Assembly (NCBI GenBank): GCA_031547305.1
Contig: JAVBSC010000029.1
Coordinates: 1 to 64,000, forward strand
Direction: 5' to 3'
Length of the DNA stretch: 64,000 nt
Source: JAVBSC01 sp031547305
GTDB taxonomy: Bacteria > Desulfobacterota > Desulfovibrionia > Desulfovibrionales > Desulfovibrionaceae
Positions 8,804 through 17,504 of the stretch are shown in pieces. A program made the position numbers and the translations under genes. The notes beneath the pieces were generated by a model that saw only the letters and a program-made list of their open reading frames with translations, had not been told where the DNA came from and made no database searches. Positions within the stretch are counted from its first letter, which is position 1. Each line of letters starts with the position of its first letter.

Positions 8804-9286
8804 CTACACTGTACCGGTGTGGCCGAAGCCGCCCGCGCCGCGGGTGGTTTCGGCCAAGCTTCGGACCACGGAGAACCGGGGACGGAAAAAGGTCTGAAAC
8901 ACCAGCTGGGCGATGCGTTCGCCGCGTTCCACGGCATAAGGCGCGGCTGAGGTGTTCAGGAGAAAGACGATAATCTCGCCGCGATAATCCGGGTCAATCA
9001 GGCCCACGCCCTGGGCCACGGTAAGGCCTTTGACCGCGCCCAGGCCGCTGCGGGAATAAACGAAGCCGGCAATTCCCGGCGTCAGAGGCTCCACGGCCAG
9101 GCCGGAAGGAATTTTGGCGCGCTCGCCAGGGGGGATGGAAAGGGTTTGACCCGGGTCCAGGGCGGCCCGCAGGTCAAAGCCGGCCGCGCCCTCCGTGGCC
9201 GCGGCCAAGGAGCCGTTGCCGTACAGATCGGCGGAGTCGCGCAGAAAAAGGAGATTTATATCGCAAAAGTTATTATCTTTATTCAT
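8804..9286 (-). CDS. dut: dUTP diphosphatase
   Basis: 160 residues from the ATG at 9286, supported by GGAG eight bases upstream; an in-frame TTG five codons earlier is less likely. The trimeric enzyme hydrolyses dUTP to dUMP, keeping uracil out of DNA and feeding dTMP synthesis. All five motifs are present: AAGFDLRA, YSRSGLG, GVGLIDPDYRGEI, RGERIAQLVF and the C-terminal RGAGGFGHTG arm that closes the active site. It lies 213 bases upstream of argD, separated by GC-rich non-coding sequence. Confidence 0.97.
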   Translation of the reverse strand: MNKDNNFCDINLLFLRDSADLYGNGSLAAATEGAAGFDLRAALDPGQTLSIPPGERAKIPSGLAVEPLTPGIAGFVYSRSGLGAVKGLTVAQGVGLIDPDYRGEIIVFLLNTSAAPYAVERGERIAQLVFQTFFRPRFSVVRSLAETTRGAGGFGHTGTV

Positions 9287-9462
9287 GCGCTCTTGCTCCA
9301 AGGGAAAAATGCGGGTACATTCACGATAATGAGATGTCGGGTTCGCTGTTCAAGACGGCGCGCCCAGGCGTCGCGGCCGGACTCCCAGCCGCGACGCCGC
9401 CCAAAGTTATAGAATACTAAAGGCCAAAGACCAAGTCAAAAGGCTTTTGGAGGAATAATTTA

Positions 9463-12024
9463 ATGAATCCCCTACGCGTATTCAGCGTTATCCCGAAGTT
9501 GCCGCAGGAACTGGAGCCGCTCTGGTACATAGCCCACAATTACGGCGTTTCCTGGAACCATGAGGCGCAGTCCCTGTTCTCCATTATTGATCCCGTGCTT
9601 TGGGAGGAAAGCTACAATAACCCGGTCTGGTTCCTGAACCATGTTTCCCAGGAGCGCTACCAGGAACTTACACAGGACGGGCCATACCAGGAACGCCTGG
9701 CCACGGCGGTGCGCCGGATGCGCGACTACCTGGCCGCGCCTTCGCCGCACAAATTCGAAGGCATAGAAAGCGGGCAGCCGGTGGTGGCCTACTTCAGCCT
9801 GGAATTCGGCGTAAGTCTTTGCCTGCCCATTTATTCCGGCGGCCTGGGCATTCTGGCCGGAGATCACCTTAAGTCCGCCAGCGATTTGAACATTCCTTTG
9901 ATCGGCATAGGCCTGGCTTATTCACAGGGCTACTTCCGCCAATATATGACCCCGGACGGCTGGCAACAGGAACGTTACCCGGATTACGATTTTGAGCAGA
10001 TGCCCCTGCAGCAGGCCAACACTCCTTCCGGCGAGCCGGCGCGCTTCACCATGCAGTTGGGGGATCGCCCGATAGCCGTGCGCATTCTGGAGGCCAGGGT
10101 GGGCCGGGTCTCGCTCTACCTGATGGACACGAATATTCCGGAAAACCCGCCGGACCTGCGCCAGGTAACGGCCCGGCTGTACGGCGGCAACCTGGAAATG
10201 CGGCTCTGGCAGGAAATACTCCTGGGCATAGGCGGCATTAAGCTTTTGCATACTCTGGGCCTGCGGCCGCACGTAATCCACATGAACGAGGGGCATTCCG
10301 CTTTTGCCGGGGTGGAACGCGTGCGCACCATGATGAAGAATTTCAACCTTAGCTTTGAGGCGGCTTTGGAAGTTTCCGCCGCCGGCAGCATCTTCACCAC
10401 CCACACCCCGGTGCCCGCCGGCAACGACCGCTTTCCGCCGGACTTGATGCAGCGCTACTTCGAGCCCTACGCCAAAGAAATGGGCCTGGCCTTCAAGGTC
10501 TTCATGGCTCTTGGGCGGGAAGTGCCACAGGACGATTCCGAGCCCTTCTGCATGACCGTGCTGGCTCTGCGCCTTTCCCGCTTCAACAACGGGGTGTCAA
10601 AACTGCACGGCAAGGTGTCGCGCCGCATGTGGCGCAGAATCTGGAACCAGTTCCCGGAAGAAGACGTGCCCATAGGCGCCCTGACCAACGGAGTGCACGC
10701 CCCCACCTGGGTGGCCCCGGAAATGGCCAACCTGTATACGCGTTTTCTGGGCGGAAACTGGCGCGAGGATCCGGATTCCGCCAGAGTCTGGTCCCGCGCG
10801 GCCGCCATTCCGGATACCGAACTCTGGCGCACCCATGAGCTTTTGCGCTACCGCCTGGTGGAATTCGTGCGCGCCCGCCTGCACGCGCAGCTTACCGCCC
10901 AGGGCGTGCGCACCCAGGCGCTGCAGCAGGCCGAGGAAATACTCAACCCGGATGCCCTGACTATCGGCTTTGCCAGGCGCTTCGCCACATACAAGCGGGC
11001 CAACCTGCTCCTGCAGGACAAAGAAAACCTGCTGCGCGTCATCTGCAACAAACAGATGCCCGTGCAGTTCATTTTTGCCGGCAAAGCCCACCCACAGGAC
11101 AACGAAGGCAAACAACTCATGAAAGAGTTGATTACCTTCGCCAATCAGGAAGAATGCCGCATGAGCATGGTCTTTCTGGAAGACTACGACATGGAGGTGG
11201 CCGCGCATCTGGTTTCCGGCTGCGACGTCTGGTTGAACAACCCGCGCCGCCCCCTGGAGGCCTGCGGTACCAGCGGCATGAAGGCCATGCTCAACGGCGT
11301 GCTCCAGTTCAGCACCCTGGACGGCTGGTGGGACGAGGCCTGGAAGGCGGATAACAGCCTGGGTTGGGCAATCGGCAAGGGCGAGGAGTACGATGACCCG
11401 GCCTACCAGGATATCGTGGAGCTTCAGACTCTTTATAAAATTCTGGAAACGGAAATCATCCCGGACTTTTACGATCGCGGCCGGGGCGGCATCCCCAGGG
11501 CATGGGTGCAGCGCATGAAGCAGGCCCTGATCAATTTAGGACCACAGTACAACTCGCACCGTATGGTCACGGACTATCTGAACACCGCCTACATCCCGGC
11601 CTTCAACAGCCAGATGCAGCTGGCCGGGAACGAATTCGCCAAGGCCAGGGAACTTTCCGCCTGGCGCATGCATATGATGACCAAGTGGCGCGAAGTGCAG
11701 ATCCGCAACGTGGTCACTTCCAACGACGACACCCTGTATGTTGGCGATCCGGTAAGCGTGGAAGCTGAAGTGTTCATAGCGGATATTCCCAAGGAACACA
11801 TCCAGGTGGAAATCTACGCCGGCCGGGTGGGCCAGGACAACAGCTTCCAGGACCGCCATCTTACGCAAATGCTCCCGGATGGAGACGCCACGGATGGCTG
11901 GCAGAAATACAAAGGCCTGCTGCACCCTGAAGAAGCCGGACGCTATGGCTTCAGCCTGCGGGCCATGCCCGCCCACCCGCTGCTGCCCAATCAGCACTTC
12001 GGGTTGATCCGCTGGAGTTCGTGA
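9463..12024 (+). CDS. glgP: alpha-glucan phosphorylase (DUF3417 type)
   Basis: 853 residues. Releases glucose 1-phosphate from glycogen or maltodextrins using PLP and phosphate. The N-terminal 100 residues (NPLRVFSVIPKLPQELEPLW) are the DUF3417 domain of the long bacterial and archaeal phosphorylases. YFSLEFGVS and IYSGGLGILAGDHLKSASDL (near 110-135) begin the catalytic domain; HMNEGHSAF (near 275) and THTPVPAGNDRF (near 310) follow. EACGTSGMKAMLNG carries the PLP Lys (about residue 607). The ATG follows GGAGGAATAATTTA. The gene is single, ending before a strong hairpin, with no other glycogen genes nearby. Confidence 0.95.
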   Translation: MNPLRVFSVIPKLPQELEPLWYIAHNYGVSWNHEAQSLFSIIDPVLWEESYNNPVWFLNHVSQERYQELTQDGPYQERLATAVRRMRDYLAAPSPHKFEGIESGQPVVAYFSLEFGVSLCLPIYSGGLGILAGDHLKSASDLNIPLIGIGLAYSQGYFRQYMTPDGWQQERYPDYDFEQMPLQQANTPSGEPARFTMQLGDRPIAVRILEARVGRVSLYLMDTNIPENPPDLRQVTARLYGGNLEMRLWQEILLGIGGIKLLHTLGLRPHVIHMNEGHSAFAGVERVRTMMKNFNLSFEAALEVSAAGSIFTTHTPVPAGNDRFPPDLMQRYFEPYAKEMGLAFKVFMALGREVPQDDSEPFCMTVLALRLSRFNNGVSKLHGKVSRRMWRRIWNQFPEEDVPIGALTNGVHAPTWVAPEMANLYTRFLGGNWREDPDSARVWSRAAAIPDTELWRTHELLRYRLVEFVRARLHAQLTAQGVRTQALQQAEEILNPDALTIGFARRFATYKRANLLLQDKENLLRVICNKQMPVQFIFAGKAHPQDNEGKQLMKELITFANQEECRMSMVFLEDYDMEVAAHLVSGCDVWLNNPRRPLEACGTSGMKAMLNGVLQFSTLDGWWDEAWKADNSLGWAIGKGEEYDDPAYQDIVELQTLYKILETEIIPDFYDRGRGGIPRAWVQRMKQALINLGPQYNSHRMVTDYLNTAYIPAFNSQMQLAGNEFAKARELSAWRMHMMTKWREVQIRNVVTSNDDTLYVGDPVSVEAEVFIADIPKEHIQVEIYAGRVGQDNSFQDRHLTQMLPDGDATDGWQKYKGLLHPEEAGRYGFSLRAMPAHPLLPNQHFGLIRWSS

Positions 12025-12058
12025 TTTGACGCGGGACTGGGGACTTTTTGAATCAGTA

Positions 12059-12103
12059 TGCACGGCGCGGCCGCCACGCTTCACGTGACAGCCGCGCCGT
12101 GCA
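12059..12103. terminator. bidirectional hairpin terminator
   Basis: TGCACGGCGCGGC at 12059-12071 pairs perfectly with GCCGCGCCGTGCA at 12091-12103. The 19-base loop contains the small palindrome TCACGTGA. It lies between the convergent phosphorylase and methyltransferase genes; T-rich sequence follows within 20 bases on the + strand. Confidence 0.8.
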
Positions 12104-12126
12104 TATAATATGCGAAAATTTTTGAA

Positions 12127-12774
12127 TTAAGCTTTTCCTGACGCCGTATACACCTCCACCACAGCCGGCGGCAGGTTGCGGGCCACGATGCGGCGGCTGC
12201 ACGGGGTAAGGGCGTAGCGCCGCAGAGTGTAGCGCAGCCAGAAGGCGTAGGTATATTGGACCAGGCAGCCGCCGTGGCCGGCCAGCGCGGTGTTTATCTC
12301 CCGCAGCACCGGGAGCGAACGGCTTTTGGGCATGGCGTGAAAAGGCAGGGAAGAAACCACGGCCCGCAAATCGTAAGCCGGGTTCATTTCTTCAAGCAGG
12401 CTGTTAAAGCGGCAGGCGTCCTCCTCCAGCACCAGAACTTTGGGAAAAAGCGCCCGCAGGCGCCGGGCCATAGAGGACGAGCATTCCACGGCCACGATCT
12501 TTGAAGCCGGGTAACCGGCGCGCAGCAGGCTGGCCGTAACCACACCGGTGCCGGCGCCCAGGTCCACCACCAGCCCAGGGCCGCCGCCGGGCACGGACCG
12601 GACCAGTTCCGCGGTCAGGCACCGGCTGCTGGGAAAAAGAGAGCCCACCTGCCTTGGCGCGTGGGCGAACTCGTTCAAAAAGACCGCGCTGTTTTTCAAC
12701 TGCTCGGCCAGACTACCCATAGCCGGCGGCAACGCTTTGACGATCTTTTTTATTCCCTTGGCGGATTTTTCCAT
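12127..12774 (-). CDS. class I SAM-dependent methyltransferase (phospholipid N-methyltransferase-like)
   Basis: 215 residues from the ATG at 12774, chosen by GGAG seven bases upstream. Residues 50-60 read FAHAPRQVGSLFPSS, the N-terminal signature of bacterial phospholipid or rRNA-adenine-like methyltransferases, followed by the SAM-binding VVDLGAGTGVVT (near 75) and AVECSSSM (near 100). VVSSLPFHAMP (near 147) resembles the catalytic loop of PmtA-like enzymes. This suggests phosphatidylethanolamine N-methylation at the membrane, but the substrate is inferred only from family resemblance. It stands alone between two terminators. Confidence 0.75.
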   Translation of the reverse strand: MEKSAKGIKKIVKALPPAMGSLAEQLKNSAVFLNEFAHAPRQVGSLFPSSRCLTAELVRSVPGGGPGLVVDLGAGTGVVTASLLRAGYPASKIVAVECSSSMARRLRALFPKVLVLEEDACRFNSLLEEMNPAYDLRAVVSSLPFHAMPKSRSLPVLREINTALAGHGGCLVQYTYAFWLRYTLRRYALTPCSRRIVARNLPPAVVEVYTASGKA

Positions 12775-12849
12775 AATTACACTCCAATGGGCGGCAATAT
12801 GCCGTTCGCAGAGTGTATATATCATTTAGACAGCCTTAACAACTGTGGG

Positions 12850-12898
12850 GAAAATAAGAAAAAAGACAGGGCCGGGGAGATTGACTTCCCTGGCCCCG
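12850..12898 (-). terminator. terminator of the fixABCX operon
   Basis: A GC-rich stem (AGGGCCGGGGA at about 12869-12879 with TTCCCTGGCCCC at about 12886-12897) lies 30 bases past the fixX stop. On the minus strand it is followed by a T-rich tract (TGTCTTTTTTCTTATTTT), the classical Rho-independent arrangement. It closes the long leftward catabolic block. Confidence 0.85.
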
Positions 12899-12926
12899 GT
12901 TTTTGTTTTATTCAGCCAATCCGCGC

Positions 12927-13208
12927 CTATCCATGCCTGAATTGAATTCCGAATGAAGGTCTCGGATGATTCCACTCCAACGCGCCCGGCAGGCGTGCGC
13001 AGACCACGCGGCAGGTGCCGCATTCCAGGCACCCGGCGACTTCAAAGACCAGTCGGCCGTCATTGCCCATGGTGTACAACCCGGCCGGGCAGACAACGGT
13101 AAGGGCCTTTTTGGCGGCCTCGTCCATACGGTCCTGGTGCAGGATTATATGCGGATTGCCTTCGTCAACCACGAACTTGTCAATGGAAAGTTTCTGTTCA
13201 ACGTTCAT
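12927..13208 (-). CDS. fixX: FixX-type ferredoxin-like protein
   Basis: 93 residues. FixX is the small Fe-S partner of FixC in the FixABCX electron-transfer complex. VCPAGLYT (near 38) and CLECGTCRVVC (near 60) are the conserved cysteine motifs of the family. It overlaps the fixC stop by four bases (ATGA), so translation is probably coupled. It is last in the run CoA-transferase, crotonase, acyl-CoA dehydrogenase, FixA, B, C, X. In the family electrons flow between ETF (FixAB) and quinone through FixCX. Confidence 0.93.
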   Translation of the reverse strand: MNVEQKLSIDKFVVDEGNPHIILHQDRMDEAAKKALTVVCPAGLYTMGNDGRLVFEVAGCLECGTCRVVCARLPGALEWNHPRPSFGIQFRHG

Positions 13209-14488
13209 ATGGAGCGCGCTCCTCTGAATCCGTCCCTGAGCAGCCCGAACAGGCCCGCTTTGGACACGGCGGGCAGGGCCTTCTTGATGAAGAGTCTGGA
13301 GGGCCCGTTAACGGTGAACAGGCTGGTGAAAAGCTCTTCCGCCAGTTCCGGGTATTCCTTGTACAGGCGGGGCGTGTGCTCGATAAAATCCGGCGCCCGC
13401 TTGTGTGTTTCCAGATCTTGAAGCACAAAGCTCCGCTCCAGCCGGTTTTTATAGCCGCCCAGCACGGCCGCTGAATAGTCGCCCTTGTTCTTGGCTTCCA
13501 GGGCGGTTTCCGCCGCCAGCATGCCCGAGGCGACCGCGTAATCCATGCCGCGCACGGTATAGCCGAAGTTCAGGCAGAATCCTGCGGCGTCGCCAAGCAG
13601 CATCACGCCGTCCCCGGCCAGGGTGGGCAGCATGTTCATGCCGCCCTCCGGCACCAGGTGGGCCGAGTACTCCACCAACTTTCCTCCGGCCAGCAGGAGT
13701 TTCAGGGGGCTGCTTTCCCGGAAAGCCTCCATCAGGTCCGGCAACCGGGTCCGCGATCCGGCCAGGGCGTGCACGGAAACAACCAGGCCGACGCTCAGGC
13801 TTTCCTTGTTGGTGTAGACAAAACCTCCGCCTACCAGGCCGCCGGTGGACGCACCCGCGAAAAGGTGGGCCGCGCCTTCGCCGTCTTCCAGGCCGAAGCG
13901 GTCGTTGATCACCCCTTTGGGGAGTTCCACCACTTCTTTAACCCCTACAGCCACCATATTGGGCGCGAGTTCCTTTTTCAGGCCGGCTTTCCTCCCGAGC
14001 GGACTGTTCACGCCGTCGGCCAGAAGCACCACGTCAGCGGTCAATTCGTCCTCGCCCGCACGCACACCCGAAACTTTGCCGTTCTCATAGATCAGGTCAT
14101 CGGCCACGGCCGGGCTGACCACGTCGCACCCGGCTTCCTCGGCCTTTGCCGCCAGCCACGGATCAAACTCCGAGCGCAGCACGGTGTACGAGGCCGAAGC
14201 CGGGGCCGCGAAACGCGAGGAGGAAAAATCCATGGTGAAACAGCTTTCGCCGGTCAGCATGGAGATCTTTTCCCGGATCACCTTACGTTCAACCGGCGCT
14301 TCTTCCGCGAACCCGGGAATGATTTTCTCCAGGCTGTGCCCGTAGATGCGTCCCCCGGTCATATTTTTTGACCCTGGCGAATCGCCGCGCTCAACCACGA
14401 GCACGCTCATACCGGCTTTGGCCATACACAGGGCGGCCGCGCTGCCGGAAAGACCGGCGCCCACCACTATCGCATCATAATCCGCCAT
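13205..14488 (-). CDS. fixC: FixC, ETF:quinone oxidoreductase-like flavoprotein
   Basis: 427 residues, normal FixC length. The N-terminus YDAIVVGAGLSGSAAALCMAKAG is the FAD dinucleotide fold; GGRIYGHSLE (near 48) and LLGDAAGF (near 305) are further FAD-binding segments. FixC is related to ETF:ubiquinone oxidoreductase and passes electrons between the FixAB flavoprotein and the quinone pool with FixX. It begins 10 bases after fixB. Beside an acyl-CoA dehydrogenase it may work as a simple ETF dehydrogenase or, as in diazotrophs, bifurcate NADH electrons; the sequence does not decide. Confidence 0.93.
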   Translation of the reverse strand: MADYDAIVVGAGLSGSAAALCMAKAGMSVLVVERGDSPGSKNMTGGRIYGHSLEKIIPGFAEEAPVERKVIREKISMLTGESCFTMDFSSSRFAAPASASYTVLRSEFDPWLAAKAEEAGCDVVSPAVADDLIYENGKVSGVRAGEDELTADVVLLADGVNSPLGRKAGLKKELAPNMVAVGVKEVVELPKGVINDRFGLEDGEGAAHLFAGASTGGLVGGGFVYTNKESLSVGLVVSVHALAGSRTRLPDLMEAFRESSPLKLLLAGGKLVEYSAHLVPEGGMNMLPTLAGDGVMLLGDAAGFCLNFGYTVRGMDYAVASGMLAAETALEAKNKGDYSAAVLGGYKNRLERSFVLQDLETHKRAPDFIEHTPRLYKEYPELAEELFTSLFTVNGPSRLFIKKALPAVSKAGLFGLLRDGFRGARSI

Positions 14489-14498
14489 ACCAGCTCCT

Positions 14499-15431
14499 CT
14501 ATGCCGCGCCGAAGGCCTTGATCAAATTCGGGACCACTTCCTTCCAGTCGCCAACGATGTAGTAATCGGCGTTCTGGTTGAGCAGGGCCTCGGCGTCCTT
14601 GTTCACGGACACGATGACCTTGGCGTCGCGCACTCCGTAGTAATGCTGGGCCTGGCCGGAAATGCCCACGGCCAGGTACAGCTGGGGCTTGATCTGCTGG
14701 CCGGAAATGCCGATGTAGCGTTCTTCCGGCAGCCATTTGAAGAACTCCGCAATCGGGCGGGAGCAGGCCATTTCCGCGCCGATGGCCTTGGCCAGGGCTT
14801 CAATCGCGGCCAGATCCTTCTGGTCGCTCACACCGCGCCCGATCCCGACAACCTTGGCCGCGTCGTCCAGGTTCACGCTTTGTTCCGCTTTGGGCAGGCG
14901 GGCCGTCACCTCGGCCGAACCGGCGGCCGGGGCCAGTACGGCGACCGCGCCGGAGCGCGAGGCGTCAGGCAGCGCCGGGTCGCAGGCCTTGGCGGCCACC
15001 GTGGCCAGCACGGTTTTGGTCTTGCTGGCGGCATGGGCCACACCAGCGCCGCCATAGACCAGCGTATCGCCGGAAACGCCTTCGGCCGTGAGCGCCAGGT
15101 TTTTCACATTGGAAAAGCAGGGCGCGTCCAGAAACGCGCCGAGTTGCGCGGCCATGTCGCGGCAACGCTTGCTGGCGCTTAGAAGGATCACGGCGGGCGC
15201 GTCGGCCCTGGCTTTTTCAGCCAGCACCGGGGTATAGTTTTCCCAGGGGGCGTCAGCGGGCAGAGGCAGGGCAAAAGCCGCTTGCGCCCCCAGGGCGACG
15301 CCCTGTTTGGCGGCGGCTTCATCGCCGTTGACAAAGGCCGTTATTTCCGCGTCCGGCTGGAGGGATTTCGCACAGGCCGCAAGAACGGCCATCCAGGCGG
15401 TATTTTCAGCAATTATCCAGATCTTGGACAT
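14499..15431 (-). CDS. fixB: FixB, electron-transfer flavoprotein alpha subunit
   Basis: 310 residues. The N-terminal half is ETF domain I (SKIWIIAENTAWMAVLAACA). The C-terminal FAD domain shows VVGIGRGVSDQKD (near 190), SRPIAEF, YIGISGQQIKPQLYLAVGISGQAQH (near 235) and IVSVNKDAEALLNQNADYYIVGD, all conserved in EtfA/FixB. It forms a heterodimer with FixA, carrying FAD between the adjacent acyl-CoA dehydrogenase and FixCX. It starts 18 bases after fixA. Confidence 0.95.
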   Translation of the reverse strand: MSKIWIIAENTAWMAVLAACAKSLQPDAEITAFVNGDEAAAKQGVALGAQAAFALPLPADAPWENYTPVLAEKARADAPAVILLSASKRCRDMAAQLGAFLDAPCFSNVKNLALTAEGVSGDTLVYGGAGVAHAASKTKTVLATVAAKACDPALPDASRSGAVAVLAPAAGSAEVTARLPKAEQSVNLDDAAKVVGIGRGVSDQKDLAAIEALAKAIGAEMACSRPIAEFFKWLPEERYIGISGQQIKPQLYLAVGISGQAQHYYGVRDAKVIVSVNKDAEALLNQNADYYIVGDWKEVVPNLIKAFGAA

Positions 15432-15449
15432 AATTTTTTCTCCCTCGCT

Positions 15450-16232
15450 CTAAATGATTCCGTCCGCGGCCAGTTGTTTGGCCAGGGCCGCGGCGGCGTC
15501 GGCAACGCTCACGCCGTCCGGGTTCAGGCGCACGGCCTTGCGCTCGGAAAGCGGGGCCTTCACGCTGGCGACCGAGAGCAAGGGCGCCGCCGCTTCGGCC
15601 GTGAGGCCGATATCCGCAAGGGACAGCTTGGTGGCCGGCTTCTTTTTGGCCGCCAGAATCTGCTTCACGCTGGGAATCGGGGCTTCGCAAATGTCCGGCA
15701 CAATGGACACCACGACCGGGCCGGCGACCTTCAGGCACTCGGTTCCATCCTCCAGCTTGCGCTCAAGAACCAGGGCCTCGCCACGCGCTTCGGCTTTGCT
15801 CACGTAGCTCACTGAGGTGAAGCCGAGCAGCGCGGCCAGGCGCGGACCGACCTGCTGGGCATACTGGTCGCTGGAGCCCTCGGAGCAGATCACCACATCC
15901 ACTCCGCCCAGGGAGCGGATCATGGCGGCCAGCGCCTTGGAGGCGGTAACGCTGTCCGCAGAGGCCATGACCGGATCATCCAGATAATACACGGCGTCCG
16001 GGCCGCGCGACAAAGCATCCTTGGCCGAGGCTTCTGTGGCTGCGCCGCAGGTGACCGCGACAAGCTCGCAGCCCGTCGCCTCCCTCAGGCGCACGCCAGT
16101 TTCCAGGCCCATCCGATCGTATTCGTTAATCTGGGGCTTGCACTTTTCCATGTCGAGTTCGCGGGTCCGCTCGTTGACCCGGATGTCGGCGTCAGACAGA
16201 ACCCACTTGTAGCATACGGCTATCTTTTTCAT
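15450..16232 (-). CDS. fixA: FixA, electron-transfer flavoprotein beta subunit
   Basis: 260 residues, typical EtfB/FixA length. It begins MKKIAVCYKWVLSDADIRV and contains the segment INEYDRMGLETGVRLRE found in EtfB. AGPVVVSIVPDICEAPIPSVKQILAAKKKP (split by Pro) includes the ETF-beta recognition-loop region with several lysines. It binds the second nucleotide or FAD of the heterodimer. GAGAGGTTGGA precedes the ATG. It is separated from the acyl-CoA dehydrogenase gene by 123 bases holding a hairpin at 16302-16332, so fixABCX expression could differ from the upstream genes. Confidence 0.95.
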   Translation of the reverse strand: MKKIAVCYKWVLSDADIRVNERTRELDMEKCKPQINEYDRMGLETGVRLREATGCELVAVTCGAATEASAKDALSRGPDAVYYLDDPVMASADSVTASKALAAMIRSLGGVDVVICSEGSSDQYAQQVGPRLAALLGFTSVSYVSKAEARGEALVLERKLEDGTECLKVAGPVVVSIVPDICEAPIPSVKQILAAKKKPATKLSLADIGLTAEAAAPLLSVASVKAPLSERKAVRLNPDGVSVADAAAALAKQLAADGII

Positions 16233-16301
16233 TCCAACCTCTCACAAAAATCGGCATAACGTCTCTATCATTGCGGATAATCGGCGTTTTCCCTTGTAAA
16301 G

Positions 16302-16332
16302 GCCGGGGGCAGCCTGACGGTCTTCCCCCGGC
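16302..16332 (-). promoter_or_regulatory. intercistronic hairpin before fixA
   Basis: GCCGGGGG at 16302-16309 pairs with CCCCCGGC at 16325-16332. It lies between the acyl-CoA dehydrogenase stop and the fixA start. No T-run follows on the minus strand, so it is more likely an mRNA processing or stability element than a terminator. Confidence 0.5.
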
Positions 16333-16355
16333 GCCGGACAGATGAAGGGGACGCC

Positions 16356-17492
16356 CTACGCCAGGACAGCCCCGGAAATCACCATTTTCATCACTTCGTT
16401 GGTTCCTTCATAGATTTCCGTGATCTTGGCGTCGCGCAGGAAGCGCTCCACCGGGTAATTTTTGGTGTAGCCTATGCCGCCGTGCAGCTGGATGGCGTCA
16501 CGGGTCACGTCCACAGCCATGCGGGCCGCGGTCAGCTTGGCCATGGCCGAGTACTTGCTCCAGCGGCCGGGCTTGTCGTTGTGCCAGGCGGCCTGATAGC
16601 TGAGCAGGCGCGCGCCTTCAACGGCGTTGGCCATGTCGGCCACCATCCACTGGATGCCCTGGTTGGCGGCGATGGGCTTGCCGAACTGCTTGCGGTCCTT
16701 GATGTAGGTGACCGCGGCGTCAAGGGCCCCCTGGGCAATGCCCACGGCCTGGGCGGCCACGCCGATGCGCCCGGCGTCAAGAGCGCGCATGGCGATTTTG
16801 AAGCCGTCGCCTTCCTGGCCGATCATGTCGGAAACAGGCACCACCATGTTGTCGAAAATAATTTCGGCCGTGGCGGAAGCGCAAATGCCCAACTTTTCCT
16901 CAAGCTGGCCGATCTTCAGGCCAGGGTTGTCACGGCTGACGATAAAGGCGGTAATGCCCTTGAGGCCCTTGTCCGGCTGGGTCATGACGAAAATCACGTA
17001 GGTGCCGCCGACGCTGCCGTTGGTGATGAAAACCTTGGAGCCGTTGATGATGAACTTGTCGCCGTCGCGCACGCCGCGGCTGGACTGGGCGCCGGCGTCA
17101 GTGCCCGCGCCCGGCTCGGTCAGGCAGAAGCAGCCGATGCTTTTGCCCGAGGCAAGGTCGGGCAGATATTTCTTTTTCTGCTCCTCCGTGCCGAAGTAGT
17201 AAATGGGCTTGGTGGCCATGCCGTGCACGGAAAGGATGATGCTGTGCGAAGCGTCCACGCGGGCCAGTTCCTCATACACGATGGCCGCGGCCAGGCTGTC
17301 CACCCCGGTTCCGCCGAATTCTTCCGGCAGAGCCAGGCCGAACAGGGAAAGCTCTTTCATGCGAGCCACGGTTTCCGCGGGGAAGCGATGATTTTTGTCT
17401 ATTTCGGCCGCGATCGGCTTGATTTCATTTTCGGCGAACTCGCGCACCATATTACGAATGAGTTCCTGTTCTTCGTTCAGGGCAAAATCCAT
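16356..17492 (-). CDS. acyl-CoA dehydrogenase / enoyl-CoA reductase
   Basis: 378 residues, usual length for short-chain acyl-CoA dehydrogenases. Motifs: CLTEPGAGTDAGAQ (near 127) and FITNGSVGGTYVIF (near 153) bind FAD and substrate; DRKQFGKPIAANQGIQW (near 265) and QLHGGIGYTKNYPVER (near 335) are family signatures; the catalytic Glu lies in ITEIYEGTNEV (near 364). It interconverts an acyl-CoA and its 2,3-enoyl-CoA using ETF. The next genes downstream encode ETF (FixAB) and its quinone partner, and the gene upstream encodes a crotonase 12 bases away, so all three probably share one substrate. Direction of flow is unknown. Confidence 0.93.
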   Translation of the reverse strand: MDFALNEEQELIRNMVREFAENEIKPIAAEIDKNHRFPAETVARMKELSLFGLALPEEFGGTGVDSLAAAIVYEELARVDASHSIILSVHGMATKPIYYFGTEEQKKKYLPDLASGKSIGCFCLTEPGAGTDAGAQSSRGVRDGDKFIINGSKVFITNGSVGGTYVIFVMTQPDKGLKGITAFIVSRDNPGLKIGQLEEKLGICASATAEIIFDNMVVPVSDMIGQEGDGFKIAMRALDAGRIGVAAQAVGIAQGALDAAVTYIKDRKQFGKPIAANQGIQWMVADMANAVEGARLLSYQAAWHNDKPGRWSKYSAMAKLTAARMAVDVTRDAIQLHGGIGYTKNYPVERFLRDAKITEIYEGTNEVMKMVISGAVLA

Positions 17493-17504
17493 GTGGGTCT
17501 CCTT